DNA of 38,467 bases, from positions 1-38,467 of the forward strand of contig NZZP01000003.1 of the NCBI GenBank assembly GCA_002698665.1, given 5' to 3'. The notes beneath the pieces are model-generated. The model was not told the DNA's origin and ran no database searches. It saw only the letters and a program-made list of their open reading frames with translations. Made by a program: the position numbers and the translations under genes. Below, piece after piece: positions 1 through 7,326 of this stretch; positions within the stretch are counted from its first letter, which is position 1; every line of letters starts with the position of its first letter. The DNA comes from Gammaproteobacteria bacterium (GTDB taxonomy: Bacteria > Pseudomonadota > Gammaproteobacteria > GCA-002705445 > GCA-002716945).

Positions 1-75
1 AACAAATGTTGGATACTCTGCTATAGCAAGTAATGATATTATTGGGAGCACTATGATGATATATAGCTTAAACAT
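1..75 (-). CDS. N-terminal fragment of a secreted or membrane-anchored protein
   Basis: This leftward gene runs off the window start, so only 25 codons are visible and it is too short for the ORF track. Translation starts MFKLYIIIVLPIISLLAIAE. It has a short basic start, a long hydrophobic core and an AIA-E sequence that would suit signal peptidase I, so it reads as a Sec signal peptide. Nothing of the mature protein is visible and no family can be named. It is divergent from the gene at 147, with about 70 bp between them holding an inverted repeat and promoter-like hexamers. No clear Shine-Dalgarno sequence is seen. It could be a chance ORF, but the signal-peptide pattern and open frame to the window edge favour a real gene. 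Confidence 0.5.
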   Translation of the reverse strand, partial: MFKLYIIIVLPIISLLAIAEYPTFV

Positions 76-94
76 ATTTATAACCGATAAGTTG

Positions 95-135
95 TTGACG
101 CAATACTGTCATGTTATTATCACTACTCATATAAT
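95..135 (+). promoter_or_regulatory. Candidate sigma-70 promoter(s) for the 147-3464 gene run
   Basis: Two overlapping possibilities are visible. TTGACG (95-100) with a 17-bp spacer leads to TATCAC (118-123). A perfect TATAAT (130-135) ends 11 nt before the ATG but has only a poor -35 match. Either would give a very short leader, in keeping with the lack of a Shine-Dalgarno sequence at 147. Called by eye only. Confidence 0.4.
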
Positions 136-140
136 AACAT
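111..140. repeat. Perfect 10-bp inverted repeat in the divergent intergenic region
   Basis: ATGTTATTAT (111-120) and ATAATAACAT (131-140) are exact reverse complements separated by 10 nt, so the half-site centres are 20 bp apart, about two helical turns. The repeat overlaps both candidate -10 elements of the rightward gene and lies between divergent genes, a typical operator position. A hairpin is also possible but would have no G/C clamp. No matching regulator is recognised. Confidence 0.6.
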
Positions 141-146
141 AAATTT

Positions 147-1304
147 ATGGCCGATATATTAATTCATAAATCTGCAAAATATATAGAAGAAGACTTAGAT
201 TATTACTGTTCTGATATCAGAGATAAACATAATATGATTAAGCCTAAGGATGGTATTATAAGTTTATCATGTGACTCAAACCTATATAAGGCCTCTCCTA
301 CTAATTCAGATATTTGTTCGCCGTACTATCCATTTGCTCATGGCAGTTTTGATAGAATTTATCTGGGTATTAGTTTCCCACTTTTTGCAAATAATTGGGG
401 TGCAGCATTTTTACGTCACTTAATGTATCTTGTAAATACCGATGGTGCGGTTATATTGCCCGTATATGCTGAAAGACAAGGAGTTGAAAAAAATTACTGG
501 TCACGAAGTTCGCTAGAAGTAATGTTTCAAAGCAGACAGAAATGGTGGGGCATGAGTAATATTTGGGCAGAAAATGATGGCGTGATGTCTATGAGAATAG
601 GTAAAAAAGAACCTCCAAAACAAAATAGTACATTTAATTATTTATTCGATAATGTAAGTTTTGATGGAACAAATAATTCGGATGAAACAATAGCTAGTGA
701 AATAAACAGACATCATTGCAACGGAACCATTAGCGCTATAGTGGAGCAAATTATAATAAACTTCTTCGGAAGAACTAGACCTGTAACATTTTGTGATATA
801 AAAGGGAGCGGGTTACTAACATCCGAAATTCTTATGAGTGATTATATTAATATCAAACATGCCACCCAACACATTGATGAGAATGGAGATGTCAATGATG
901 TTAAAAAATATATCTCGAATAATTTTGAAAAAAATTTTAGTGTTAACTCATATCCAAATTTTAGTTTAGATTTAGGTAAAAAATTCGATGTAATTACCAT
1001 TATTGATTCTCTCAATGATTGTGCTGATTTGGATAAGAGCAAATATTATAATGCAATGCTAAATAATCTTAACGATAAAGGTATATTGATTGTAAGGGAT
1101 AAAGTTTTTAATGATGATGTATTTATTGAAGATCTCATCAAAAATGTATCGTTTACTATAGAGCACAGTCAGTACTCATCCATTGTCGCCACAAAACATA
1201 ACAATAAAACTGATATCGCTCATTATTCAGACATTATTTTTAATGAATTACAAACAGAAAATAAAGAAAGAAATAATGTTTTTAATATATTATATAAAAA
1301 ATGA
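147..1304 (+). CDS. Unrecognised protein with two methyltransferase-like halves
   Basis: I do not recognise this 385-aa protein with certainty. The N-terminal half contains a stretch like the later strands and helices of a class I SAM-methyltransferase (FDRIYLGISFPLF..., then LRHLMYLVNTDGAVILPVY). The C-terminal half repeats the theme: DIKGSGLLTSEIL resembles a degraded DxGxGxG motif I, FDVITIIDSL resembles the acidic motif after strand 4, and LNNLNDKGILIV resembles the segment before strand 5. No signal peptide or membrane segment is visible. It overlaps the following symporter gene by 4 nt (ATGA), so the two are probably co-translated. The ATG at 147 has no Shine-Dalgarno sequence. It could be a tandem methyltransferase-like protein with one or both sites inactive; substrate and role are unknown. 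Confidence 0.6.
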   Translation: MADILIHKSAKYIEEDLDYYCSDIRDKHNMIKPKDGIISLSCDSNLYKASPTNSDICSPYYPFAHGSFDRIYLGISFPLFANNWGAAFLRHLMYLVNTDGAVILPVYAERQGVEKNYWSRSSLEVMFQSRQKWWGMSNIWAENDGVMSMRIGKKEPPKQNSTFNYLFDNVSFDGTNNSDETIASEINRHHCNGTISAIVEQIIINFFGRTRPVTFCDIKGSGLLTSEILMSDYINIKHATQHIDENGDVNDVKKYISNNFEKNFSVNSYPNFSLDLGKKFDVITIIDSLNDCADLDKSKYYNAMLNNLNDKGILIVRDKVFNDDVFIEDLIKNVSFTIEHSQYSSIVATKHNNKTDIAHYSDIIFNELQTENKERNNVFNILYKK

Positions 1305-2656
1305 ATATAGAAAATATACTTAATCAAATTAGTTCACATGTATGGGGGCCTATAACATTATCTCTTCTACTTGGTGTCGGTATATATTTAATGTTTTTAC
1401 TCAAAGGTTTCCCATTATTGAAGATTAACATAGGGCTCCAATCTCTATTTAAAAAATCAGATAACAAAAATGATGGTGATATATCACCATTTGAGTCTTT
1501 AATGACAGCTTTATCTGGAACTGTTGGAACAGGTAATATAGCTGGTGTTGCGACTGCAATATTTCTTGGTGGGCCTGGTGCAATCTTTTGGATGTGGGTT
1601 ACAGCATTATTCGGTATGGCAACAAAATATGGTGAAGCTTTCCTTGCTGTGCATTATAGAGAAAAAAATCCATCTGGTAATATTGTTGGGGGGCCGATGT
1701 ATTATATTAAGAATGGATTAGACAAGAAGTATCATTTTCTAGCTTATCTATTTGCATTTTTTGGCATGGTAGCTGCTTTTGGTATCGGTAATAGTGTTCA
1801 GTCTAATTCTGTTGCTCAAGTTTTAAAAATTGAGTTAGGACTTTCTACAATAATTTCTGGTCTGGTGTTGGCGTTGCTAGTAACACTAGTAATTATAGGT
1901 GGTATCAGCAGTATAGGAAAAGCTGCGTCTAAGTTAGTACCAACTATGTCTCTGTTGTATGTCTTTGGTGGTCTATATATAATTTTTGCAAATTTGGATG
2001 AAATACCTGAAATATTTAACATGATTATATCATCTGCTTTCTCACCAGTTGCTGCTTCGGGTGGATTTGCTGGTGCATCAATATGGATGGCTATTAGATT
2101 CGGTGTTTCAAGAGGTGTATTTTCAAATGAAGCCGGGCTTGGCAGTTCACCAATTGCTCATGCCGCATCAAAAACCAATAATCCTGTTATGCAGGGTACT
2201 ATATCAATGTTAGAACCATTAATAGATACATTACTAATATGTACAATTACTTCTTTTGTAATTTTAATTGGTGATAATTGGTTATCTGGTGTAAACGGCG
2301 CAGCTTTAACAAGTTTAGCATTCAACTCTGGTATGCCTATAGTCGGAAAATACATTGTGATTTTAGGTCTTGTCTTATTTGCTTTCAGCACAATTATCGG
2401 TTGGAGTTATTATGGTGAGAAATGTGCTGAGTTTTTATTTGGCAATAAAATAATTAAAACTTATAGATTATTATGGATCTTAATAATACCAATAGGTGCA
2501 ACAACTGATTTAAATTTAATTTGGCTTATAGCTGATATAATGAATGGCTTAATGGCGATACCAAACTTGATTGCTCTCTTACTACTGAGTCCTATCATAT
2601 ATAAAACGACAAATAGTTATTTAATTAAAAAAAATGATGCTCGACAATCAAGATAA
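1301..2656 (+). CDS. AGCS-family sodium:alanine/glycine symporter
   Basis: This 451-aa integral membrane protein matches the alanine/glycine:cation symporter family (AlsT/DagA/AgcS type) in length and sequence. Family segments include ALSGTVGTGNIAGVATAIFLGGPGAIFWMW near residues 70-100, GGPMYYIKNGL near 128, and FSNEAGLGSSPIAHAAS near 276. About ten or eleven hydrophobic segments are visible. The family imports small neutral amino acids with Na+, so it may draw on a sodium gradient such as the neighbouring Mrp-type antiporter could maintain. That link is inference. The gene starts within the stop of the upstream unknown (ATGA) and overlaps nadC by 23 nt, so the three form one translationally linked run. 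Exact substrate cannot be read from sequence. Confidence 0.9.
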   Translation: MNIENILNQISSHVWGPITLSLLLGVGIYLMFLLKGFPLLKINIGLQSLFKKSDNKNDGDISPFESLMTALSGTVGTGNIAGVATAIFLGGPGAIFWMWVTALFGMATKYGEAFLAVHYREKNPSGNIVGGPMYYIKNGLDKKYHFLAYLFAFFGMVAAFGIGNSVQSNSVAQVLKIELGLSTIISGLVLALLVTLVIIGGISSIGKAASKLVPTMSLLYVFGGLYIIFANLDEIPEIFNMIISSAFSPVAASGGFAGASIWMAIRFGVSRGVFSNEAGLGSSPIAHAASKTNNPVMQGTISMLEPLIDTLLICTITSFVILIGDNWLSGVNGAALTSLAFNSGMPIVGKYIVILGLVLFAFSTIIGWSYYGEKCAEFLFGNKIIKTYRLLWILIIPIGATTDLNLIWLIADIMNGLMAIPNLIALLLLSPIIYKTTNSYLIKKNDARQSR

Positions 2657-3464
2657 GATATTACTAACTAATCATGTCAAAAATGCATTAAAAGAAGATG
2701 CTATTGATAAAGATGTAACAACAAAATCTTTGTCTCTTAACAAAATAGTGACTGCTCAAATAATTTCAAAACAAACAGGTGTATTATGTGGGACTTACTG
2801 GGTCAATGAAGTATTCAGACAGATAGATAAAAGAGTAAAAATTAAATGGAATAAAAAAGATTCATCATTAATTCAAAATAATCAAACAATAGCATCTATA
2901 ACCGGAAACTCATCTTCTATTTTAACAGGTGAGAGAGTAGCTCTTAATTTTTTGCAAACACTATCTGGTATATCTAATAAAATATTAAAATATAAAAAAA
3001 AATTGAACACGAGAAAAGTCAAAATCTTACACACAAGAAAAACTTTACCTGGATGGAGATATGCAACAATCTATGCTGCTAAAATCATGGGATGTAATCC
3101 ACATCGAACAGATCTTTCTGAGTCAATTTTAATTAAAGAGAACCACCTATGTTTGAATAATAATCTAACAGCAATTGTTAGAAATGCGAAAAAAATGAAA
3201 AAATCTATTATAGTTGAGATAAAAAACATTGGTGAATTAAAAAAGATTAACGGGCTGGATATAGATAGAATTTTATTAGATAACTTTAAGCCATCAGATA
3301 TTAAAAAAATAGTTAAAAGAATAAATAATATACCGATAGAGGTATCTGGAAATATCAACATTAAAAATATTTATAAATATAATATTCCGGGAGTTTCGTT
3401 CATTTCTATAGGTGATCTAACTAAAAATATCACGGCCCATGATTTCTCTTTACTTATGTTGTGA
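2634..3464 (+). CDS. nadC: Quinolinate phosphoribosyltransferase (nicotinate-nucleotide pyrophosphorylase, carboxylating)
   Basis: NadC makes nicotinate mononucleotide from quinolinate and PRPP in de novo NAD synthesis. At 276 aa it has normal length. Visible family features are the N-terminal EDAIDKDVTTKS, ERVALNFLQTLSGIS, the substrate-binding TRKTLPG, the HR pair, LIKENH, VEIKN and ILLDNF, and the C-terminal EVSGNINIKNI ... GVSFISIGDLT. The acidic and basic residues known to bind quinolinate and PRPP appear intact. The usually glycine-rich stretch before HR (GGGxxHR) reads MGCNPHR, and the Lys of the common KYAV segment is replaced, so this copy is divergent. Two adjacent ATGs (2634, 2637) are possible starts. 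It overlaps the symporter gene by 23 nt. The paralogue ModD is less likely because LIKENH and ILLDN are retained. Confidence 0.88.
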   Translation: MMLDNQDKILLTNHVKNALKEDAIDKDVTTKSLSLNKIVTAQIISKQTGVLCGTYWVNEVFRQIDKRVKIKWNKKDSSLIQNNQTIASITGNSSSILTGERVALNFLQTLSGISNKILKYKKKLNTRKVKILHTRKTLPGWRYATIYAAKIMGCNPHRTDLSESILIKENHLCLNNNLTAIVRNAKKMKKSIIVEIKNIGELKKINGLDIDRILLDNFKPSDIKKIVKRINNIPIEVSGNINIKNIYKYNIPGVSFISIGDLTKNITAHDFSLLML

Positions 3465-3467
3465 GCA

Positions 3468-3496
3468 TGGAGAAAGTGCATTATTCTATATATAAT
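3468..3496 (+). promoter_or_regulatory. Candidate promoter of the antiporter operon
   Basis: TGGAGA (3468-3473, four of six to TTGACA), a 17-bp spacer and a perfect TATAAT (3491-3496) fill the 37-bp gap after nadC. The ATG of the first antiporter gene begins 5 nt after the -10, so a transcript from here would be essentially leaderless. The AGGA next to the ATG is too close to act as a normal Shine-Dalgarno sequence. Confidence 0.4.
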
Positions 3497-3501
3497 AGGA
3501 T

Positions 3502-4035
3502 ATGGACGACAAACTAAAGCGATATAATAAAAAGAACCATTTATTAAAAATATTTCTAGTTATTCTACTATTTTGGCTAATTCTCTCAGGTATTTTCAGC
3601 ATGCCACTGATCATCTTGGGTCTCGCCTCTACTGTATTCGTGCTATATATAGTCAATCGGATGGATTTAGTAGACCATGAAGTCAGTCTGCATAATTTCA
3701 ATGCGATTGCATTAATTTCATATTTTTTCTGGCTTATAAAAGAAATAATAATATCAAATTTAAAAGTATGCATATGCATACTAACGCCAGGCAATACAAC
3801 CAAGCCTGAGACTATGAGTATAAAATCTTCACAGAAGTCTGAGCTTGCTCATACCATCTATGCTAACTCAATTACGCTAACACCAGGTACTGTTACAATA
3901 GATATTAAGGATAATATACTTGTTGTTCATACGCTAGACAAAAAATTTAAAGATTCACTTGAATCAGGCGAGATGGATAAAAAACTTTATAAAACTGAAA
4001 TATTAATAGAAGACAAAGAGAATAAAATTGATTAA
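3502..4035 (+). CDS. mrpE: Mrp/Mnh antiporter subunit E (MbhA-like)
   Basis: This 177-aa protein has the MNHE-family plan: two closely spaced N-terminal membrane segments (about residues 14-50), a third near 66-85, then a soluble tail. The tail carries the family pattern ending NSITLTPGTVTIDIKDNILVVHTLD. Subunit E is part of the small-subunit end of Mrp-type Na+(or K+)/H+ antiporters and of the related membrane-bound hydrogenase Mbh. It opens the ten-gene operon and overlaps subunit F by 8 nt. Family assignment is firm; whether the complex carries Na+, K+ or another cation cannot be seen. Confidence 0.92.
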   Translation: MDDKLKRYNKKNHLLKIFLVILLFWLILSGIFSMPLIILGLASTVFVLYIVNRMDLVDHEVSLHNFNAIALISYFFWLIKEIIISNLKVCICILTPGNTTKPETMSIKSSQKSELAHTIYANSITLTPGTVTIDIKDNILVVHTLDKKFKDSLESGEMDKKLYKTEILIEDKENKID

Positions 4036-4294
4036 TTTAATTACACTAATAATAGCCGTACTTTGCTTAGCAATATTTATCTCAATTATAAGATTTATTA
4101 CCGCCGATGATATTTATACCAAAATTTTAACCGTTAATCTAATAGGAACTAAAATTATCTTACTAGTATTGCTGTTTGGTGCCTTATCAGTGAAAAAAGA
4201 CTTTACTGATATTGCTATGATTTATGCTTTAATTAATTTCATATCGACAATAGTAATTCTAAAATATTATGAAGACAAAGAGGAGTATAAATGA
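4028..4294 (+). CDS. mrpF: Mrp/Mnh antiporter subunit F (MbhB-like)
   Basis: An 88-aa protein with three hydrophobic segments, containing the MrpF-type stretch RFITADDIYTKILTVNLIGTKI near residues 20-40 (the usual family form is R.l.GP....Rila.n). It begins with TTG inside the end of mrpE, about 7 nt after an AAAGAG that can serve as the ribosome site, and overlaps mrpG by 4 nt (ATGA). It acts in the membrane as a small subunit of the antiporter. There is no in-frame ATG early enough to replace the TTG start without losing the first membrane segment. Confidence 0.9.
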   Translation: MINLITLIIAVLCLAIFISIIRFITADDIYTKILTVNLIGTKIILLVLLFGALSVKKDFTDIAMIYALINFISTIVILKYYEDKEEYK

Positions 4295-4581
4295 ATATAA
4301 TCTCATCAGTCTTACTAGTATTAGGTGCTTTGGTGCTATTAGTTGGTACTATAGGTACATTTAAATTTAAAGATTTTTTATCAAGAACACATGCAGTATC
4401 TGTAGTTGATACCTTTGCTACATTATTAATAATAATTGCATTAATGGTAAACTACGGTTTCACGCTATTTAGTTTAAAATTATTATTAATATTAATTTTT
4501 TTATACATAACTGGCAGCACTGCTATCCATGCATTAACACAAGCATATCTAAAGAGTAAATCCAAAGGAGAATTAAAATAG
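4291..4581 (+). CDS. mrpG: Mrp/Mnh antiporter subunit G (MbhC-like)
   Basis: A 96-aa, three-helix protein of the PhaG/MnhG family. Its signature is visible as GTIGTFKFKDFLSRTHAVSVVDTFATLLI near residues 19-48, followed by a C-terminal segment with TGSTAIHALTQA (family form: T.P.aaH...raA). The start ATG overlaps the mrpF stop and is preceded by AGAGGAG, a good Shine-Dalgarno sequence. The end overlaps the inferred start of the next subunit. With E and F it forms the conserved EFG end of the operon. Confidence 0.93.
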   Translation: MNIISSVLLVLGALVLLVGTIGTFKFKDFLSRTHAVSVVDTFATLLIIIALMVNYGFTLFSLKLLLILIFLYITGSTAIHALTQAYLKSKSKGELK

Positions 4582-5108
4582 ATATATCAGTTCTATATTT
4601 CTTAATTACTATACTTTTAGTTATATCGTTTTATATAATGATTACTAGAAATCTATTTGCAGCAATCATGTCAACAACAATATTTAGTTTATTGTGTGCA
4701 TTAATATTTTTATTAATGGATGGTGTAGATGTCTCGTTAACTGAAGCGGCTGTGGGTGCTGGTATATCAACAATACTATACCTAAGCGCGCTAAAGCATA
4801 CGCATATAATAATTAAACCATCAAAACATGCAGCTGCTCCATTGGTCGTAATTTTCATTTTGATGTTAATACTTCTAGGGGCAATGACATATGATATACC
4901 AAATGTAGGCGAACCAAATAGTGCCTCTAATTCCAGAGTAACCCAACATTATATAGATAGGTCTAATAAAGAAATGGGGATACCAAATATGGTGACATCT
5001 ATTTTAGCCAGCTACAGGGGGTTTGATACTCTGGGCGAGGTAGTAGTTATATTTATTGCTGGAATATCCGTAATAGGAATACTTAGAAATAAAAAAGCAA
5101 AATCATGA
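4578..5108 (+). CDS. MbhD/MbhE-like subunit (MrpA C-terminal equivalent), inferred ATA start
   Basis: The protein matches the MbhD (DUF4040) domain followed by an MbhE-like domain, which in large MrpA proteins form the C-terminus. Family segments are DVSLTEAAVGAGISTILYLSAL and, near the end, GIPNMVTSILASYRGFDTLGEV. The ORF track starts at ATG 4638, but the frame is open further upstream and encodes another hydrophobic helix (ISVLYFLITILLVISFYI) that family members have. No ATG, GTG or TTG exists there. AAAGGAG (4564-4570) sits 7 nt before ATA at 4578, which overlaps the mrpG stop as ATAG. I therefore place the start at ATA 4578, giving 176 aa. If ATA is a sequencing error for ATG the call is unchanged. 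The stop overlaps the next gene (ATGA). Confidence 0.8.
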   Translation: MDISVLYFLITILLVISFYIMITRNLFAAIMSTTIFSLLCALIFLLMDGVDVSLTEAAVGAGISTILYLSALKHTHIIIKPSKHAAAPLVVIFILMLILLGAMTYDIPNVGEPNSASNSRVTQHYIDRSNKEMGIPNMVTSILASYRGFDTLGEVVVIFIAGISVIGILRNKKAKS

Positions 5109-5527
5109 AACAACATACCATACCAAGAATAATTACAAAGTTAATAGTACCATTTATATTATTATTTGGCTTATATGTTCAGTTTCATGGTGAAATTTCT
5201 GCTGGCGGTGGGTTTCAGGCTGGAGTGATCTTTGCGTCTGGATTTATTCTTTATAATGTTATATTTGGCATAAATGTTGGAGAGAAAATCTTGCCAATAG
5301 GATTAACAATAAGCATTATGGCTTTTGGAATATTTTTATACATTTTTGTCGGATTATTAGGAATTTTAATGGGGGGTAATTATCTAGATTACAACTTACT
5401 TGGGGAATCAAAAGTTCAAGGTCAGATAATTGGTATATTTCTTGTTGAATTGGGCGTCGGTATTACCGTTAGTAGTGTCATGATATTGATATACTATTCA
5501 TTTAATAAGTTCGAGGATAATAAATGA
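5105..5527 (+). CDS. mrpB: Mrp/Mnh antiporter subunit B (MbhF-like)
   Basis: A 140-aa protein of the MnhB domain family with four hydrophobic segments. The family core LYVQFHGEISAGGGFQAGVIFASGFILY is present near residues 23-50, including the HGxxSxGGGFQAG loop. It starts within the stop of the MbhD/E-like gene and ends within the start of mrpC (both ATGA overlaps), so translation is likely coupled. In the Mrp and Mbh complexes this subunit lies between the small subunits and the large proton-channel subunits. Confidence 0.93.
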   Translation: MKQHTIPRIITKLIVPFILLFGLYVQFHGEISAGGGFQAGVIFASGFILYNVIFGINVGEKILPIGLTISIMAFGIFLYIFVGLLGILMGGNYLDYNLLGESKVQGQIIGIFLVELGVGITVSSVMILIYYSFNKFEDNK

Positions 5528-5850
5528 CGATTTATTTATTAAACATGGCATTATTTTCATTAGGATTAATTATTATCATACGTGAATCTAATCTAATAAA
5601 GAAAATAATAGGGCTTAATATCTTTCAGTCATCTGTCTTTATTTTCTATTTGTTAATTAGTAAAGTTGAAAATGGATTACCGCCAGTTTTCATCGATGCT
5701 ACATCAGTGTACTCTAATCCATTGCCGCATGTCTTGATTCTAACTGCTATCGTCGTTAGTATCGCAACAACGAGCTTGGCCCTTGCACTTGTAATAAAAA
5801 TTAAAAATATCTATAAAACTATCGAAGAAGATGAATTAGATGAGACGTAA
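5524..5850 (+). CDS. mrpC: Mrp/Mnh antiporter subunit C (NuoK-like, MbhG-like)
   Basis: A 108-aa, three-helix protein homologous to NuoK of complex I. Family segments include IIRESNLIKKIIGLNIFQSSVFIFYL and the MrpC-type loop DPLPHVLILTAIVV-like stretch, here SNPLPHVLILTAIVVSIATTSLALAL. It overlaps mrpB by 4 nt and lies 3 nt upstream of mrpD. It acts in the membrane arm next to the large antiporter-like subunits. Confidence 0.93.
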   Translation: MTIYLLNMALFSLGLIIIIRESNLIKKIIGLNIFQSSVFIFYLLISKVENGLPPVFIDATSVYSNPLPHVLILTAIVVSIATTSLALALVIKIKNIYKTIEEDELDET

Positions 5851-5853
5851 AAC

Positions 5854-7326
5854 ATGAGTCAAATTCCTATTCTAATAATTATTTTACCGCTCATTATAGT
5901 ACCAATAATTTTGTTACTTAGAAATAATTTATATTCATATATATTGAGTATTGCCGTGTCGCTAATTAATTTAGTACTTACAATATTATTATTACAATAT
6001 GTATTGAAATCCGGAAACTTATATTATGAGTTAGGGTCATGGAGTGCTCCTATTGGGATAAGGCTAAATGCAGATTTATTAGCCTGTTATTTTTTATTGT
6101 TAATTAATCTAATGAGTTTTATTTGTTTAGCGGCTGGTAAAAAAATTATAGATGATACAGTTCAAGAAAATAATATTTTTTTATTCTACATAGCTTGGCT
6201 ATTATGTAACATCGGGTTTTGTGGAATCATTCTAACAGATGATATATTTAACTTATTCGTCTTTTTAGAAATATCGTCCCTATCTAGCTATTTTTTAATT
6301 TCACAAGGTACACATAAAGCCTCTCCAATTGCTGCTATACAATATTTGTTTATAGGAAGTATAGGGGCAGTATTTATTTTGCTAGCTATAGGTATGTTAT
6401 ATGTAAACACTGGTACTTTAAATATGACTGATATATCACAATCTATTAGTATAGGTAATATATCTTTGCCTATTGTTTTATCAATAGGGCTATTCTTTGT
6501 AGGTATTGGCATTAAATCTGCATTATTTCCATTACATGGATGGCTTGTAAAAACTTACTCTTATGCCCCATCTATTGTAGTCACATATTTTTCAGGAACT
6601 TCTACAAAAGTAGGCATTTATATTCTATTAAGAGTTTTTCTGGATATATTCCATACCATAGAACCTCTTGAATACTATGATCTAGCAAGCTTTATCTTAT
6701 TCTTGTCATTATTAGGAGTATTCTTGTCAACATTCTTTGCTATCAGGCAAAATGAAGTAAACAAGATGTTGGCTTATTCCAGTATTGCTCAATTAAGTTA
6801 TATTCTTATAGCCATTATGTTAATGACACCGGAAGGTCTCTCGGCTGCACTGATACATATTTTTAATCATTCTATTATAAAGACAGGTCTATTTTTAACG
6901 ATTGCTGTTCTATTTGTAAATCAATCTAATATTACAATTAGTGATCTCTCAGGATATGGCAAAAATTTTCCAGTATTAATGTTATCTTTTTTGATTCTGA
7001 TATTAAGTTTAATTGGCTTGCCGTTAACTTCAGGGTTTATAAGTAAATGGTACTTAGTATCATCAATTTTAGATTCTAATGTTTGGTATATAAGTATTAT
7101 GGTATTAGTTACTTCTTTTATGACAGTATTTTATGCTTGGTTATTAATTGAGAAAATTTATTTTAGTGACCTAGTTGACTCAAAAAAATATTCACATTTT
7201 GAATTTAGATATTCCTTCGTAATATTATTAGCAATTGCAAGTATATTTTTAGGGATAGATACTACTTTAACAGTTGATTTATCTGAAGAGATATCAAATC
7301 AATTTTACATGGTTTTAGATAAATGA
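5854..7326 (+). CDS. mrpD: Mrp antiporter subunit D, first large antiporter-like subunit (MbhH-like)
   Basis: A 490-aa polytopic protein of the proton_antipo_M (NuoL/M/N, MrpA/D) family. The residues of the proton path are in place: Glu139 in FLEISSLSSY (helix 5), Lys221 in GIKSALFPLHGWL (helix 7), Lys252 in STKVGIYILLR (helix 8), an H...K pair in HIFNHSIIKTGLF, and Lys398 in TSGFISKWYLV (helix 12). About 14 hydrophobic segments are visible, the family norm. It overlaps the next large subunit by 4 nt (ATGA). Position straight after mrpC matches subunit D in Mrp operons and MbhH in the archaeal hydrogenase operon. Confidence 0.93.
   Translation: MSQIPILIIILPLIIVPIILLLRNNLYSYILSIAVSLINLVLTILLLQYVLKSGNLYYELGSWSAPIGIRLNADLLACYFLLLINLMSFICLAAGKKIIDDTVQENNIFLFYIAWLLCNIGFCGIILTDDIFNLFVFLEISSLSSYFLISQGTHKASPIAAIQYLFIGSIGAVFILLAIGMLYVNTGTLNMTDISQSISIGNISLPIVLSIGLFFVGIGIKSALFPLHGWLVKTYSYAPSIVVTYFSGTSTKVGIYILLRVFLDIFHTIEPLEYYDLASFILFLSLLGVFLSTFFAIRQNEVNKMLAYSSIAQLSYILIAIMLMTPEGLSAALIHIFNHSIIKTGLFLTIAVLFVNQSNITISDLSGYGKNFPVLMLSFLILILSLIGLPLTSGFISKWYLVSSILDSNVWYISIMVLVTSFMTVFYAWLLIEKIYFSDLVDSKKYSHFEFRYSFVILLAIASIFLGIDTTLTVDLSEEISNQFYMVLDK

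Noticed and set aside
2634-3464. ModD (molybdenum-linked NadC paralogue) instead of NadC
   Set aside because: LIKENH, ILLDN and EVSGN are retained as in true NadC, and there are no molybdate-transport genes nearby.
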